This document shows positions 16,095-25,129 of a DNA stretch of 64,000 nucleotides, piece after piece. The stretch is taken from assembly GCA_016869215.1 (NCBI GenBank), contig VGEP01000005.1:1-64000 (forward strand). Direction: 5' to 3'. Source of the DNA: Alphaproteobacteria bacterium. Lineage in GTDB: Bacteria; Pseudomonadota; Alphaproteobacteria; Rhizobiales; Xanthobacteraceae. Below the pieces are notes generated by a model, which saw nothing but the letters and a program-made list of their open reading frames with translations, was not told where the DNA came from and did no database searches. The translations under genes were made by a program, and so were the position numbers. Numbering within the stretch: the stretch's first letter is position 1; every line of letters begins with the position of its first letter.

Positions 16095-17054
16095 ATGGTC
16101 AAAAAGATCGCCCTGGAAGAGCATTTTCTGTGTCCCGGCTTCATCGAATACTGGGACCCGACCGTCGCCGGCATGCCCGCGGACAAGCGGGACAACCTCC
16201 TGAAACGCAACACGGATTTCGGCGAGATGCGGCTCGCCTCGATGGACAAGGCAGGCATCTCGCGGGCCGTGCTGGCGCTCGCGGGACCCGGCGTCCAGGC
16301 CGAACGCGACACCGCGACCGCAATCCGGACCGCCAAGGCCGGCAACGATTTTCTCGCCAAGGAAATCCAGAAGCGCCCGGACCGCTATTCGGGCTTCGCC
16401 CACCTGCCAATGCAGGACGCGAAGGCCGCGGCGGACGAACTCGAGCGCTGCGTGAAGGTCCTGAAGTTCTGCGGCGCGATGATCAACGGCCACACGCTCG
16501 GCCAGTATCTCGACCACCCTTCGCTATCGCCGTTCTGGGAGCGCGCCGAGGCGCTCGGCACGCTGATCTACATCCACCCGACCGATCCGGTTTCGGTTGC
16601 GCCGGTGCTGGAGGGCCATCCGGGCCTGCGCCGCGCCACCTGGGAATGGACCTTCGAGACCGGCTCGCATGCGCTGCGGCTGATCTTTGCAGGGCTGTTC
16701 GACCGTTTCCCGAAGGCGCGCCTCGGCCTCGGCCACATGGGCGAGACGCTGCCGTATCTGCTGTGGCGCTTCGACAGCCGCACCGGGCCGGACTTCTACA
16801 ACGTCGGCCTGAAGAACCCGGTGTCGCATTACATCAAGACCAACATCGAGATCACAACCTCGGGCATGTGCTCGGCGGAGCCGCTGAACTGCGCCATCGC
16901 GGCGCTCGGCCACGGCCGCATCATGTTCGGCGCGGATTATCCGTTCGAGAAAGCCGAAGAGGCCGGGCACTGGCTCGACACCGAGAAGCTCGACGAGAAC
17001 GTGCGCGCGGACATTGCGTTCAACAACGCGGTGCGGCTGCTCAAGCTGACTTAG
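16095..17054 (+). CDS. Amidohydrolase-2 family decarboxylase/hydrolase (gamma-resorcylate-decarboxylase-like)
   Basis: 319-aa TIM-barrel enzyme. It begins KKIALEEHF, the E-x-H start of the gamma-resorcylate/5-carboxyvanillate decarboxylase branch of the ACMSD-related amidohydrolases, and ends with FGADYPFE carrying the conserved Asp. IYIHPTDP and LGHMGETLPY are further family segments. Enzymes of this branch remove a ring carboxylate without oxygen using a divalent metal. The start at 16095 follows GGGAGGACGCG. It is divergent from IclR and probably under its control. The decarboxylase assignment rests on similarity only. Confidence 0.85.
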   Translation: MVKKIALEEHFLCPGFIEYWDPTVAGMPADKRDNLLKRNTDFGEMRLASMDKAGISRAVLALAGPGVQAERDTATAIRTAKAGNDFLAKEIQKRPDRYSGFAHLPMQDAKAAADELERCVKVLKFCGAMINGHTLGQYLDHPSLSPFWERAEALGTLIYIHPTDPVSVAPVLEGHPGLRRATWEWTFETGSHALRLIFAGLFDRFPKARLGLGHMGETLPYLLWRFDSRTGPDFYNVGLKNPVSHYIKTNIEITTSGMCSAEPLNCAIAALGHGRIMFGADYPFEKAEEAGHWLDTEKLDENVRADIAFNNAVRLLKLT

Positions 17055-17081
17055 ACACATCAATGCCGCGAGCACGGCGCG

Positions 17082-17207
17082 CTCCCTCCCCCTGAAAGGG
17101 GGAGGGTTGGGGTGGGGGTCGAGGCGCGCAACGGTTCGAGATTGCGCAAAATCGCTGACCCCCACCCGGCAAGCTTCGCTTGCCGACCTCCCCTTTCAGG
17201 GGGAGGT
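17082..17207. repeat. Large CT/GA-rich inverted repeat (family D)
   Basis: The left arm ctccccctgaaagggggagg (17085-17104) and the right arm cctcccctttcagggggagg (17187-17206) are each palindromic, and ggggtgggggtc / gacccccaccc are complementary between the arms. The middle has the small hairpin gcaagcttcgcttgc. It separates two convergent genes and may also terminate transcription. The rest of the gap to 17298 shows nothing. Confidence 0.8.
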
Positions 17208-17298
17208 AACCGCGCCCGCCGCACCGTCGCGCCAAAATGCGGGAATCCTGCCGCAAGCGGGAAGAGTTACAGGCGTTTCAAGTCACCAGATTTTCGCT

Positions 17299-19098
17299 CT
17301 ACCCCTCCGGAATCACCGGCAGCAGCAGGTGCGAGGGCCGCGCGCGGTCGTGATAGACCTTGTGCAGCACCGTCCTGCTCGAACAGATGTGATACGGCAC
17401 GTACTCGGCATTGGTCGCGCCCGCAACGCCGGTCGGCAGGTCGAGGCTGGTGATGTCGAGACAGATGCGGTGGCCTTTGCGGAACAGGTTCGCCGTCGAC
17501 AGAATCTGAATCCGGTACTCGACGATCTCGCCGGGCGCGACCTTCTTCGCGGCATCGCGCGTCAGGCGGTGCCACGGCCACCACGGCTTCGAGCGCTTCT
17601 CATCGAGCGCCCGGTTCGAGGCCTTGAGCCAGCCGCGCGTCAATTCGCGCTCGTGCAGGTCCTTCGGCACTTCGCGCTCGCCCTCGCGCACGCTCATCAC
17701 CGACACGTCGGGCCCGACGTCCTTGAGGATGACGATCCAGTTGGTGTCGTCCTGGTCGATGGAGGCGTAAAGCGTCAGCGAAATCGGCCCGGCCACCAGC
17801 ACGTCCTGCGGCAGCGGATCGGTCATGTAGCGCAGCCGCTGGATCGCGGTGGTCTGCGTCGGCGGCATTTGCACGAAAGAGTCCGGCGGCAGCGTCTCCG
17901 CTGCGCTCGAAGGCGCCGGCGTCTCCGGCATCAGGCGCTCCCAGCTCGACAGATAGAGCTTGGTCCATTGCGTCTCCGGCAGCGGCCAATCGCTCGCGGT
18001 GCGCCACTCGTTCGCGCCCATGACCCAGAACTTCACCGGCGGTTCTTTGGTGACGCCGGTGTCGATGCCCTTGAGCCAGTGGTCGTGCCAGCGCAGCACC
18101 TCGTTGTGGAAGGTGTGATATGGCCGCTCGACGTGCGCGGGGCCGGCCAGCAGCAGCTTCTTCGGCGACTTGATCTCGCGATACCAGTGCTGGCAGCCGT
18201 TGAGATGCGTCTTGTAGGTGTAGCCGTACCAGCCGGAGCCGGTGTAGGTCGGCACCTTGATCCGATCGAACTCGGCCTCGCTCTTCTCGACCGCCGCTGC
18301 GTTGTCGAACGGATCGAGCAGCATCTGGAACAGGGGCGGCATGTGCTGCCCCTTCTGCGCGATCAGGTTGAAGATGTTCGGATACATCCGGTAGTCGGGG
18401 TTGGCCATCGCCTCGCGCCACAGCGCCTCGCGCTCGGGCGGCAGATCGCCGGGCGGGCCCTTGTGCTGGTGCATCGCCGAGAAGTGGCCGACCAGATAGC
18501 GGAACATGTGCAGGACGCCGCCGGGATATTCGTCGCGGAAGCCGCCGAGCTCGCCGTAGGCTCCGCGCGAATCGAACGGGAAGATCGCCTTGAGATGCGG
18601 CGGCTGCTGCTTCGCCGCGGCAAGCTGCTCGGCGCCGAAGCCCGATATGCCGACCATGCCGACATTGCCGTCGCACCACGGCTGCGCCGCGATCCATTCG
18701 ATCAGGTCGTAGCAGTCCCACTGCCGCGAGCCGCCGCCCTCGGACTTGCCGACGCCGCGCGGCGAGCCGATCACGTGAACGTAGCCGCGCGAGACGAAGA
18801 ACCTGGTGTCGCCCGCCTCCAGCGGCCCGGTCCACAGCGGCGACCACGCCGGCTGCGGCGGCAGCGACTCGGCGTAGTCCGGCCCCTGGAAATCCTTGTT
18901 GTAGATCGCGAAGGCCAGCAGCGCCGGGAACTTTCCGGACGCTTCGGGGCGATAGACGTCGACACAGATTTTGACGCCGTCGCGCATCGGCACCATCACG
19001 TCGATGTCGCGCGCCATGCCGGAAAATTCCGGCGCACGGTCGTAGTCCGACGGCGGACGCTCGCCCGAGGAGCCGAGCACGGGGTTAACCTTGGTCAT
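17299..19098 (-). CDS. CocE/NonD family hydrolase (S15-like)
   Basis: 599-aa serine hydrolase. The N-terminal alpha/beta domain begins with MVPMRDGVKICVDVYRPE, the X-Pro dipeptidyl-peptidase S15/cocaine-esterase start. The nucleophile is in VGISGFG (G-x-S-x-G), and the C-terminal half (from about residue 360) has the jelly-roll segments PPDSFVQMPPTQ, GPISLTLYASIDQDDTNWIVILKDV and YRIQILSTANLFRKGHRICLDI. Members hydrolyse esters or amides, including beta-lactam-like acylases. The start at 19098 follows GAGGCAAGACGCG. It is divergent from a small CxCC protein and convergent with the amidohydrolase. Substrate unknown. Confidence 0.87.
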   Translation of the reverse strand: MTKVNPVLGSSGERPPSDYDRAPEFSGMARDIDVMVPMRDGVKICVDVYRPEASGKFPALLAFAIYNKDFQGPDYAESLPPQPAWSPLWTGPLEAGDTRFFVSRGYVHVIGSPRGVGKSEGGGSRQWDCYDLIEWIAAQPWCDGNVGMVGISGFGAEQLAAAKQQPPHLKAIFPFDSRGAYGELGGFRDEYPGGVLHMFRYLVGHFSAMHQHKGPPGDLPPEREALWREAMANPDYRMYPNIFNLIAQKGQHMPPLFQMLLDPFDNAAAVEKSEAEFDRIKVPTYTGSGWYGYTYKTHLNGCQHWYREIKSPKKLLLAGPAHVERPYHTFHNEVLRWHDHWLKGIDTGVTKEPPVKFWVMGANEWRTASDWPLPETQWTKLYLSSWERLMPETPAPSSAAETLPPDSFVQMPPTQTTAIQRLRYMTDPLPQDVLVAGPISLTLYASIDQDDTNWIVILKDVGPDVSVMSVREGEREVPKDLHERELTRGWLKASNRALDEKRSKPWWPWHRLTRDAAKKVAPGEIVEYRIQILSTANLFRKGHRICLDITSLDLPTGVAGATNAEYVPYHICSSRTVLHKVYHDRARPSHLLLPVIPEG

Positions 19099-19165
19099 CG
19101 CGTCTTGCCTCGCTGCTTGCGATCCGGAATGGACGTTGTGCGTGCGCCTATGAGACAATGGCAGC

Positions 19166-19420
19166 ATGGACAAGCGCAAGCAGAGTGGCGATGCCGCAAC
19201 GCCGATTCAGGGCGCCGAGCAGCCCACATCGTGGGACAGCCAGATTTTTGCGAGCAATGCGCCGCTGCACGACCTGTTCCAGAAGCAGGTGCTCGAAGTG
19301 CTGGAGCAGTCCGACATGGACGAGCAGGCCAAGCAGGCGATTCTCGTGGCGCTGAACTGTCCGTGCTGCGGCGCGGGCGCGATGAACTACACGGCGAAGG
19401 TCAACCGGAAGCCGAAGTAG
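19166..19420 (+). CDS. Small CxCC protein of unknown function
   Basis: 84-aa protein. The central part (33-62) is a predicted amphipathic helix pair (APLHDLFQKQVLEVLEQSDMDEQAK), and it ends with NCPCCGAGAMNYTAKVNRKPK containing Cys65, Cys67 and Cys68. The cysteine cluster could bind a metal. There is no signal peptide. It is transcribed divergently from the CocE/NonD hydrolase with a 67-bp gap. I do not recognise the family; similar small proteins occur in related genomes to my memory, which I cannot verify here. Confidence 0.6.
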   Translation: MDKRKQSGDAATPIQGAEQPTSWDSQIFASNAPLHDLFQKQVLEVLEQSDMDEQAKQAILVALNCPCCGAGAMNYTAKVNRKPK

Positions 19421-19437
19421 CCTGTCACATCCACTCC

Positions 19438-19518
19438 GCTCGTGCCCGCGAAAGCGGGCACCCAGATTTTTCTCAGAAGGACATTCGTACGCTGGGTCCC
19501 CGCTTTCGCGGGGACGAA
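19438..19518. repeat. Paired hairpins between convergent genes (family A)
   Basis: gtgcccgcgaaagcgggcac (19442-19461) and gtccccgctttcgcggggac (19496-19515) flank a spacer, and the cccag/ctggg edges next to them are also complementary. The second hairpin is identical to 6339-6358. It lies exactly between two convergent stops, so it can act as a bidirectional terminator. Confidence 0.78.
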
Positions 19519-19525
19519 CGACCCG

Positions 19526-19909
19526 CTATTTCACCGCCACCGCTTCGACCTCGATCTTGAACCCATAGTGCAGCGACGGCACCGGCACGACGCAGCGCGC
19601 GGGCCTGGCGCCGCCGGTCCACTTGGCGTAGAGCGCGTTGAAGGCCGGCCAGTCGCCGATATCGGTGACGTAGACGCGCACCTGCGTCAGCCTGTCGAGC
19701 GAGCTGCCCGCGCCCACGATCGCGGCGGCGACGTTGTCCAGCACCTGCTGCGCCTGCTTCTCGAACGGCGCGTCGTTGAGCTTCGTCCCGTCGGGCGCGA
19801 TCGGCAGTTGCCCGGACACGAACACGAACCCGCCCGCGGTGACGGCGTGGCTGTAGTGGCCGCCGGGCGCCGCCATGGTCGGGGGATTGGTCGAAATCAC
19901 GTCAGCCAT
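19526..19909 (-). CDS. RidA/YjgF-family protein
   Basis: 127-aa single-domain protein. Family hallmarks are GGFVFVSGQLPIAPDG, the middle QAQQVLDNVAAAIVGAGSSLDRLTQVRVYVTDI, and the C-terminal RCVVPVPSLHYGFKIEVEAVAV in which Arg binds carboxylates in RidA trimers. RidA hydrolyses reactive enamine/imine intermediates; relatives sit in catabolic clusters as deaminases. The ATG at 19909 is preferred because GAGGAGA lies at good distance; another ATG two codons upstream is too close to it. It follows HyuB on the same strand after a repeat. Confidence 0.87.
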   Translation of the reverse strand: MADVISTNPPTMAAPGGHYSHAVTAGGFVFVSGQLPIAPDGTKLNDAPFEKQAQQVLDNVAAAIVGAGSSLDRLTQVRVYVTDIGDWPAFNALYAKWTGGARPARCVVPVPSLHYGFKIEVEAVAVK

Positions 19910-19949
19910 TGTCATTCTCCTCGCTCAACTGCCTGCCGCATCTTTCGGC

Positions 19950-20062
19950 GTCATTCCGGGGCGCGAGCGACAGCGAGCGAACCCGGAATCCAGTGTTACA
20001 CCCGCAATACCCGCCGCCCCTGGATTCCGGGTTCATGCGCTTCGCGCATGCCCCGGAATGAC
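19950..20062. repeat. Long palindromic intergenic repeat (family B), copy 1
   Basis: Starts gtcattccgggg and ends ccccggaatgac, with an inner inverted pair acccggaatcca / tggattccgggt and a central hairpin catgcgcttcgcgcatg. The same organisation is found at 25015-25121. It lies between RidA and HyuB genes. Confidence 0.8.
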
Positions 20063-20071
20063 AGCGGAGAG

Positions 20072-21835
20072 TCAACGCATCGAACGCAGCTTGTCGGTCG
20101 CCTCGCGGTCGACTGCGAAGGTCTCCGGATTCACTGCGACGCCGTACTTCTCTCGCGCCGCCTCGACCGACACGTAGCCCTGCCGCACGTCCTCCGCGAC
20201 GTCCTCCGCCGGGCGCTCGAACGCGCCACCGTAGCCTCCGCCGCCGCCCGACGAAATGCGGAACGCGTCGCCCGGCTTGAGCTGCGCCACCAGAACCTTG
20301 GCGTTGGGGAAGTCGGATTTCCACTCGCTGTTCACGCGGAACGCCACCGTGTTGCCGGTCGCCTCGCCGCCGCCGTCGAGGCCCCAGGGCGGACACGCCG
20401 AGCGCTCGCTCTGGGTGTTGACCGTGACGTTGGTCAGCGCGCGCGTGGTGCGCGCGATGCCAAGGCCGCCGCGGTAACGCCCGGCACCGCCGGAGTCCGG
20501 GATCAGCTCGTAGCGCTCGACCAGGATCGGATACTTCGCCTCGGCCTGCTCGTTCGGGCCGTTGTGGGTGTCGCCGTCGTTCAGGCACACCGTCGCCGAC
20601 ACGCCGTCCTCGGTCTTCTTCGCGCCCCAGCCGCCGCCGAGCGGACCGAAGGTGCCGATGAAGAACTCCGACGTCGCCGGATTGAAGCCGTGGAAGCTCG
20701 GCGCGACCAGATCGGCGTGGTGGCCCGCGATCACGCGGTCGGGAACCGCCGGCAGCAGCGCCTTGAACACCGTGTCGATGACAGTCATCGGGAATGTCAT
20801 CCACCAGCGCATCGGCGCCGGCCGCGTGGCGCTGATGATGCGGCCCGGCGGGATGATGACCTTGAGGCTTCGGAACGCGCCGTCGTTGATCGGATAGTCG
20901 GTCGGCGAGGTAATGCACTTGTAGGCAACCTGCGCGCAGCCGTAGCCGGTGGTCATCGCCGAATTGAAGAAGCCACGCACCTGCTTCGCCATGTCGGTGA
21001 AGTCGATGGTCATCTCGTCGCCTTTGACGATGACCTTGACCTTCACCGATATGCGTTTGCCGATCTCGATGCCGTCGTCGTCGAGGAAGGATTCAGCCTC
21101 GTAGACGCCGTCGGGGATGGTGCGCGTGCGGGCGCGCGCCGCGGCCTCGGCGCGGTCCATGATCTCGGCGATAGAGTCCATCACCGCTTGCTGGCCGTAG
21201 CGGTCGAGCAGCTCGAGGAACCGCCGTTCGCCGGTCTTCACCGCCGTCACCTGCGCGCGCAGATCGCCCATGGCGCGCGGCGGCAGGCGCACGTTGATGC
21301 GGATGATGTCGAGCAGGTCCTGGTTGACCTTGCCGCGGTCCTGGTACTTCAGGATCGGGATCTGGATGCCCTCGGAATAGATGTCCGTGGTCATGCCGCC
21401 AAGCACACCGCCGACGTCGAGCCAGTGCGCCATGCAGCAGGAGAAGCCGACGAGCTTGCCCTTGTGGAAGATCGGCAGCGTGAAGGTGAAATGGTTGAGG
21501 TGGCTGCCGGTCGTGTACGAGTCGTTGGTGACGTAGATGTCGCCCGGCTTCATGTTCTTGAGGCCGAAGTGATTGATCTTGGCCTTCACGGTCTCCGCCA
21601 TGCCGCGGATGAAAGTCGGCAGCCCGATGCCGATCGAGACGGTCTCGCCCTCGGCCGTGAACAGGCCGGTGGTGAAGTCCAGCGCCTCGTAGATGATCAT
21701 GTTGTAGGCCGTGCGCATGAGGTTGGTCTTCATTTCCTCGGTCACGGCGATGACGCCGTTGCGCACGATCTCGACGGTGACGGGATCGACCTTGCGGGCT
21801 TTCTTCACAGCCTTCTTGACGGCTTTCTTTGCCAT
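20072..21835 (-). CDS. hyuB: Hydantoinase B/oxoprolinase-family subunit
   Basis: 587-aa subunit. After a Lys-rich start it has the HyuB segments DPVTVEIVRNGVIAVTEEM, FTTGLFTAEGETVSIGIG, DIYVTNDSYTTGSHLNHFT, and a C-terminal glycine-rich end SSGGGGGYGGAFERPAEDV. HyuB with HyuA forms an ATP-dependent cyclic amide hydrolase, as in N-methylhydantoinase, 5-oxoprolinase or related carboxylases. The ATG at 21835 overlaps the HyuA stop (TGATG), so the two are translationally coupled in the order hyuA, hyuB. The real substrate (hydantoin, oxoproline or acetone/acetophenone-type) cannot be told. Confidence 0.9.
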   Translation of the reverse strand: MAKKAVKKAVKKARKVDPVTVEIVRNGVIAVTEEMKTNLMRTAYNMIIYEALDFTTGLFTAEGETVSIGIGLPTFIRGMAETVKAKINHFGLKNMKPGDIYVTNDSYTTGSHLNHFTFTLPIFHKGKLVGFSCCMAHWLDVGGVLGGMTTDIYSEGIQIPILKYQDRGKVNQDLLDIIRINVRLPPRAMGDLRAQVTAVKTGERRFLELLDRYGQQAVMDSIAEIMDRAEAAARARTRTIPDGVYEAESFLDDDGIEIGKRISVKVKVIVKGDEMTIDFTDMAKQVRGFFNSAMTTGYGCAQVAYKCITSPTDYPINDGAFRSLKVIIPPGRIISATRPAPMRWWMTFPMTVIDTVFKALLPAVPDRVIAGHHADLVAPSFHGFNPATSEFFIGTFGPLGGGWGAKKTEDGVSATVCLNDGDTHNGPNEQAEAKYPILVERYELIPDSGGAGRYRGGLGIARTTRALTNVTVNTQSERSACPPWGLDGGGEATGNTVAFRVNSEWKSDFPNAKVLVAQLKPGDAFRISSGGGGGYGGAFERPAEDVAEDVRQGYVSVEAAREKYGVAVNPETFAVDREATDKLRSMR

Positions 21836-23925
21836 CACTTCGCTCCCGCAACCGCGATGACGAGATTGCCCCAGGCATCCACGGTGAGCTTGTCGCCCGG
21901 CGTCAGCACCGTCGTCGACGCGTGCTCCTCGATCAGCGCGGGCCCTGCGATCCGGTTGCCCGCCAGCAACTCCGCGCGCCTGTAGGTCGGCGCGTCGCGG
22001 AACCGGCCGTCGAAGAACACCTTGCGCTTGCCCGCAAAGGCGGACTTCGGCGGCGCAGCTTTGCCCTTCCCGATCTTCTCCTGCGGCGGCTTCTTCATCA
22101 GGCCCGCGACCGTGACGCGCAAGCTCACGATTTCGGCGCGCTCGTCCGGCGCCGAGGTGCCGTAGCGCTGCAGGTGATCGTCGTCGAAGTGCTGCTTGAT
22201 CGCCTCGCGGTCCTGCTTGCGGAACACGCTCAGCGGCAGCTCGACCGTGACGGGATGCTCCTGCCCGACATAGCGCATGTCGAGCGCACGCTTCACCGTG
22301 ACCTGGTGCGGCCTGACCGACGTGGACGCGATGGCGTCGCGGCCCTGCTTCTCCAATTCCTGGAAAATCGATTCGATGTCGCCGAACGGCGCGTCGGCGA
22401 GCGACATCAGGTGCGTGCGGACGTAGTCGTAGCGCAGGTCGGAGAACAGCATGCCGAAGGCCGAGAACACACCCGGCGCGCCGGGCACGATCACGTTGCG
22501 AATGCCGATCTCGCGCGCCACCGCGACCGCGTGCAGCGGCCCCGCACCGCCGTAGGCGACCAGCACGAAATCGCCGGCGTCGAGCCCGCGCTCGGTGGTA
22601 ACACCCTTCACCGCGTAGGACATGGCGGTGGAGGCGATGCGGAGAATGCCGTCGGCCGCTTGCGTGGCGTTCATGCCGAGCGGCGCGCCGACACTTGTGA
22701 GCGCGCGCTTTGCCGCCTCGACGTCGAGCGTCATCTCGCCGCCGAGGAATCGGTCGGCTCCAAGGCGCCCGAGCACGAGGTTGGCGTCGGTGACTGTCGG
22801 CTCCGTCCCGCCGAGTCCGTAGCAGGCCGGCCCGGGCTCCGCGCCCGCGCTCTGCGGACCGACGCGCAACGCGCCGTCCTCGGCGCGCGCGATCGAGCCG
22901 CCGCCGGTGCCGACCTCAAAAATATCCATCATGGCGATCTGCACCGGCAGCGCCTTGTCGTAGCCGCCGATCAGCGCCGCGCCCGTGGTCAGCGGCTCGC
23001 CCTTGTAGATCACGCCGGCTTTGGCGGTGGTGCCGCCCATGTCGAAGGCGATGGCGTTCTTGATGCCGAGGGTGCGGCACAGCGCCTGAGTGCCGATCAC
23101 GCCCGCAGCCGGACCCGACTCCAGCATCCGCACGCATTGAGTCTGCGCCTGCTCGCTCTCGTAGAGGCCGCCGGTCGACTGCACGATCAGGAACGAGCCG
23201 GAAAACCCGTCCTTGCGGATGTGCTCGTCGATCTCGCCGACGTAGCGGCGAACCTTCGGCCCGATATAGGCGTTCGCGGCGGCCGTCGAGCAGCGCTCGA
23301 ACTCGCGGTACTCCTGCGACAGCTCGTGCGACGCGGTAACGAACAGGTGCGGGTGGCGCTCCTGCAACAGCGCCTTGGCGCGCGCTTCGTGCCCCGGGTT
23401 GGCGTAGCAGTTGATGAACATGATCGCTACGGCTTCCATGCCGAGCGCCGCGATCCGGTCGCCGAGCGCAATCAGGCCGGCCTCGTCGAGCGGGATCAGC
23501 ACCTCGCCATTGGCGCGCACGCGCTCCTTGATCTCGAAGCGCAGCGCGCGCTCGATCAGCGGCACGTGCTTCTGGAAATAGAGGTTGTAGGCGTCGGGCC
23601 GGTTGATGCGGCCGATCTCGTAGACGTCGCGAAAGCCGTCGGTGGTGATCAGCGCGGTCCTGGCGCCCTTGCGCTCCAGAATCGTGTTGATGGCGACGGT
23701 CGAGCCGTGCAGGAACAGATTGGCGGAGCGGTAATCGCTTTCCGCTTTCGCAACGCCCGTGCTGATGCCGTCGACCAGCCGCTGCGGCGTCGACAGCGCC
23801 TTGCCGAAATTGAGCCGCCCGGTTTTATCGTCGAACACCGCGATGTCGGTGAACGTGCCGCCGATGTCGGCCGCGAGCCGGACATTGGCGCCGCCTGTGG
23901 CGCGCGTACGCTTGCTGTTTGGCAT
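21835..23925 (-). CDS. hyuA: Hydantoinase A/oxoprolinase-family ATPase subunit
   Basis: 696-aa subunit with the actin-like ATPase fold. The N-terminal phosphate loop is ADIGGTFTDIAVFD (19-32); FDMGGTTAKAGVI is the second phosphate motif, and VAYGGAGPLHAVAVARE is the adenosine region. The C-terminal domain (from about 510) has the beta-rich HyuA-C features. It hydrolyses ATP to drive opening of a cyclic amide or carboxylation together with HyuB. It lies 12 bp after an LDH2-family dehydrogenase gene and overlaps hyuB, so all three are probably one operon. Confidence 0.91.
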   Translation of the reverse strand: MPNSKRTRATGGANVRLAADIGGTFTDIAVFDDKTGRLNFGKALSTPQRLVDGISTGVAKAESDYRSANLFLHGSTVAINTILERKGARTALITTDGFRDVYEIGRINRPDAYNLYFQKHVPLIERALRFEIKERVRANGEVLIPLDEAGLIALGDRIAALGMEAVAIMFINCYANPGHEARAKALLQERHPHLFVTASHELSQEYREFERCSTAAANAYIGPKVRRYVGEIDEHIRKDGFSGSFLIVQSTGGLYESEQAQTQCVRMLESGPAAGVIGTQALCRTLGIKNAIAFDMGGTTAKAGVIYKGEPLTTGAALIGGYDKALPVQIAMMDIFEVGTGGGSIARAEDGALRVGPQSAGAEPGPACYGLGGTEPTVTDANLVLGRLGADRFLGGEMTLDVEAAKRALTSVGAPLGMNATQAADGILRIASTAMSYAVKGVTTERGLDAGDFVLVAYGGAGPLHAVAVAREIGIRNVIVPGAPGVFSAFGMLFSDLRYDYVRTHLMSLADAPFGDIESIFQELEKQGRDAIASTSVRPHQVTVKRALDMRYVGQEHPVTVELPLSVFRKQDREAIKQHFDDDHLQRYGTSAPDERAEIVSLRVTVAGLMKKPPQEKIGKGKAAPPKSAFAGKRKVFFDGRFRDAPTYRRAELLAGNRIAGPALIEEHASTTVLTPGDKLTVDAWGNLVIAVAGAK

Positions 23926-23937
23926 GGATACTCGTTC

Positions 23938-24984
23938 TTACATCGGCGGCGTGACGCCCAGCGTGGCCGCGGTCTTGCCGATACGTTGCCACGTCCCCTT
24001 CGGAATCGGAATGCCCGCGGCCTCGCGTTCCGCGCGAACCGCGTCGCCGCGCTCGCCCGGAAGCAGAATGCGATCGACGCCCGCTGCGCGCGGCAGCGCG
24101 GCGATCGCCGTGCCGAGCCGCTCGGCTTCGGCAAGGAACCGCTCGCGGTCGCCGAACGCGCCGGGATCGATGGCAACGACCGAACCGTTGAGGAACGGGT
24201 CGTCGCCGATGGCCCAGCTTTCGAGATCGGGCGCAAGCCGCGGCTGCGACAGCAGCAAGCTCGTCAGGCACTCGATCATGAACGACAGCCCCGCGCCCTT
24301 CGCGCCGCCCATCGGCAGCAGAGTCTCGACCGCCTTGGGATCGGTGGTGTCGTTGCCGTCCTTGTCGAGACCCCAGCCGGCGGGAATCTTCTCGCCGCGG
24401 TCCGCCGCGCCCATGATCTTGCCGTTCGCGACCACGCCGGTCGAGAAGTCGAGCAGGAACGGCCGGCCGTTCGCACGCGGGATCGCGAACGCGATGGGGT
24501 TCGACGACACCGCAGCGGCGCGCGTGCCGGGATAGGCCATCATCGGGCCCGACGCGCTCATGGCGATGCCGCAGAAGCCCTTCTCCGCCGCCTGCAGGGC
24601 GAAATAGCCGATGGCTCCGGTGTGGGTGATGTGGCGCGCCGCGCACCAGCCGACGCCGGACGACTTGGCGCAATCCATCGCTTCGCTCATCGCACGCGTC
24701 AGCGCCACCGCCGACGGCGCGCGGTCGGCCTCCAGCACCACGGCGGCGGTGGACCGGCGTTCGATGCGGATGTCCGGCGCGGGATTGATCGATTTGGCCT
24801 TCACCAGATCGATGTAGCGCGGAATGCGGATGATGCCGTGCGAGTCGGTGCCGCGCAGGTTGGCCCAGACCAGCATCTTCGCCCATTCGGCGGCGTAGTC
24901 GCGGCTGAGCCCGGCCGCGGCGAAGATCGCGGCGGTGTAGTTTTCGAGATCGGATTTGGAGATGCGGATGTTGTTTTCGGTCAT
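23938..24984 (-). CDS. LDH2/malate-sulfolactate-type dehydrogenase
   Basis: 348-aa NAD(P)-dependent oxidoreductase of the LDH2 family. Recognisable segments are RGTDSHGIIRIPRYIDL (the active-site DSHG with catalytic His), GVGWCAARHITHTGAIGYFALQAAEKGF, and GGAKGAGLSFMIECLTSLL. Members oxidise 2-hydroxy acids (malate, sulfolactate, ureidoglycolate) or reduce cyclic imines such as pyrroline-2-carboxylate. Its place upstream of hyuA-hyuB makes a substrate related to ureido or lactam compounds likely, by inference. Length is normal. Confidence 0.88.
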   Translation of the reverse strand: MTENNIRISKSDLENYTAAIFAAAGLSRDYAAEWAKMLVWANLRGTDSHGIIRIPRYIDLVKAKSINPAPDIRIERRSTAAVVLEADRAPSAVALTRAMSEAMDCAKSSGVGWCAARHITHTGAIGYFALQAAEKGFCGIAMSASGPMMAYPGTRAAAVSSNPIAFAIPRANGRPFLLDFSTGVVANGKIMGAADRGEKIPAGWGLDKDGNDTTDPKAVETLLPMGGAKGAGLSFMIECLTSLLLSQPRLAPDLESWAIGDDPFLNGSVVAIDPGAFGDRERFLAEAERLGTAIAALPRAAGVDRILLPGERGDAVRAEREAAGIPIPKGTWQRIGKTAATLGVTPPM

Positions 24985-25014
24985 GGAGGGGATTTACACG
25001 AAGACTCTCACGAC

Positions 25015-25121
25015 GTCATTCCGGCCGAGTGCGAAGCGCGAGAGCCAGAATCCAGAGCGGCAGACGCCGGGCCGTGAAACCTGGATTCCGGGTCCGGCCC
25101 TTCGGGCCGTCCCGGAATGAC
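25015..25121. repeat. Long palindromic intergenic repeat (family B), copy 2
   Basis: Starts gtcattccgg and ends cccggaatgac; the inner pair is ccagaatccag / ctggattccggg and the centre is ggcccttcgggcc. Same layout as 19950-20062. It lies between two minus-strand genes. Confidence 0.8.
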
Positions 25122-25129
25122 AGTGGCAT

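Noticed and set aside
17107-19560. Open frame of more than 800 codons opposite the CocE/NonD hydrolase
   Set aside because: Composition is antisense-like, it spans a repeat and several real genes, and there is no ribosome site.
19442-21985. Open frame of over 800 codons opposite HyuB
   Set aside because: Same shadow effect; crosses an intergenic repeat and RidA in antisense.
21829-25077. Very long open frame (over 1000 codons) on the plus strand opposite HyuA and the dehydrogenase
   Set aside because: It is Arg/Ala/His-rich with no family similarity and is an antisense shadow of GC-rich codon use in strongly supported minus-strand genes.
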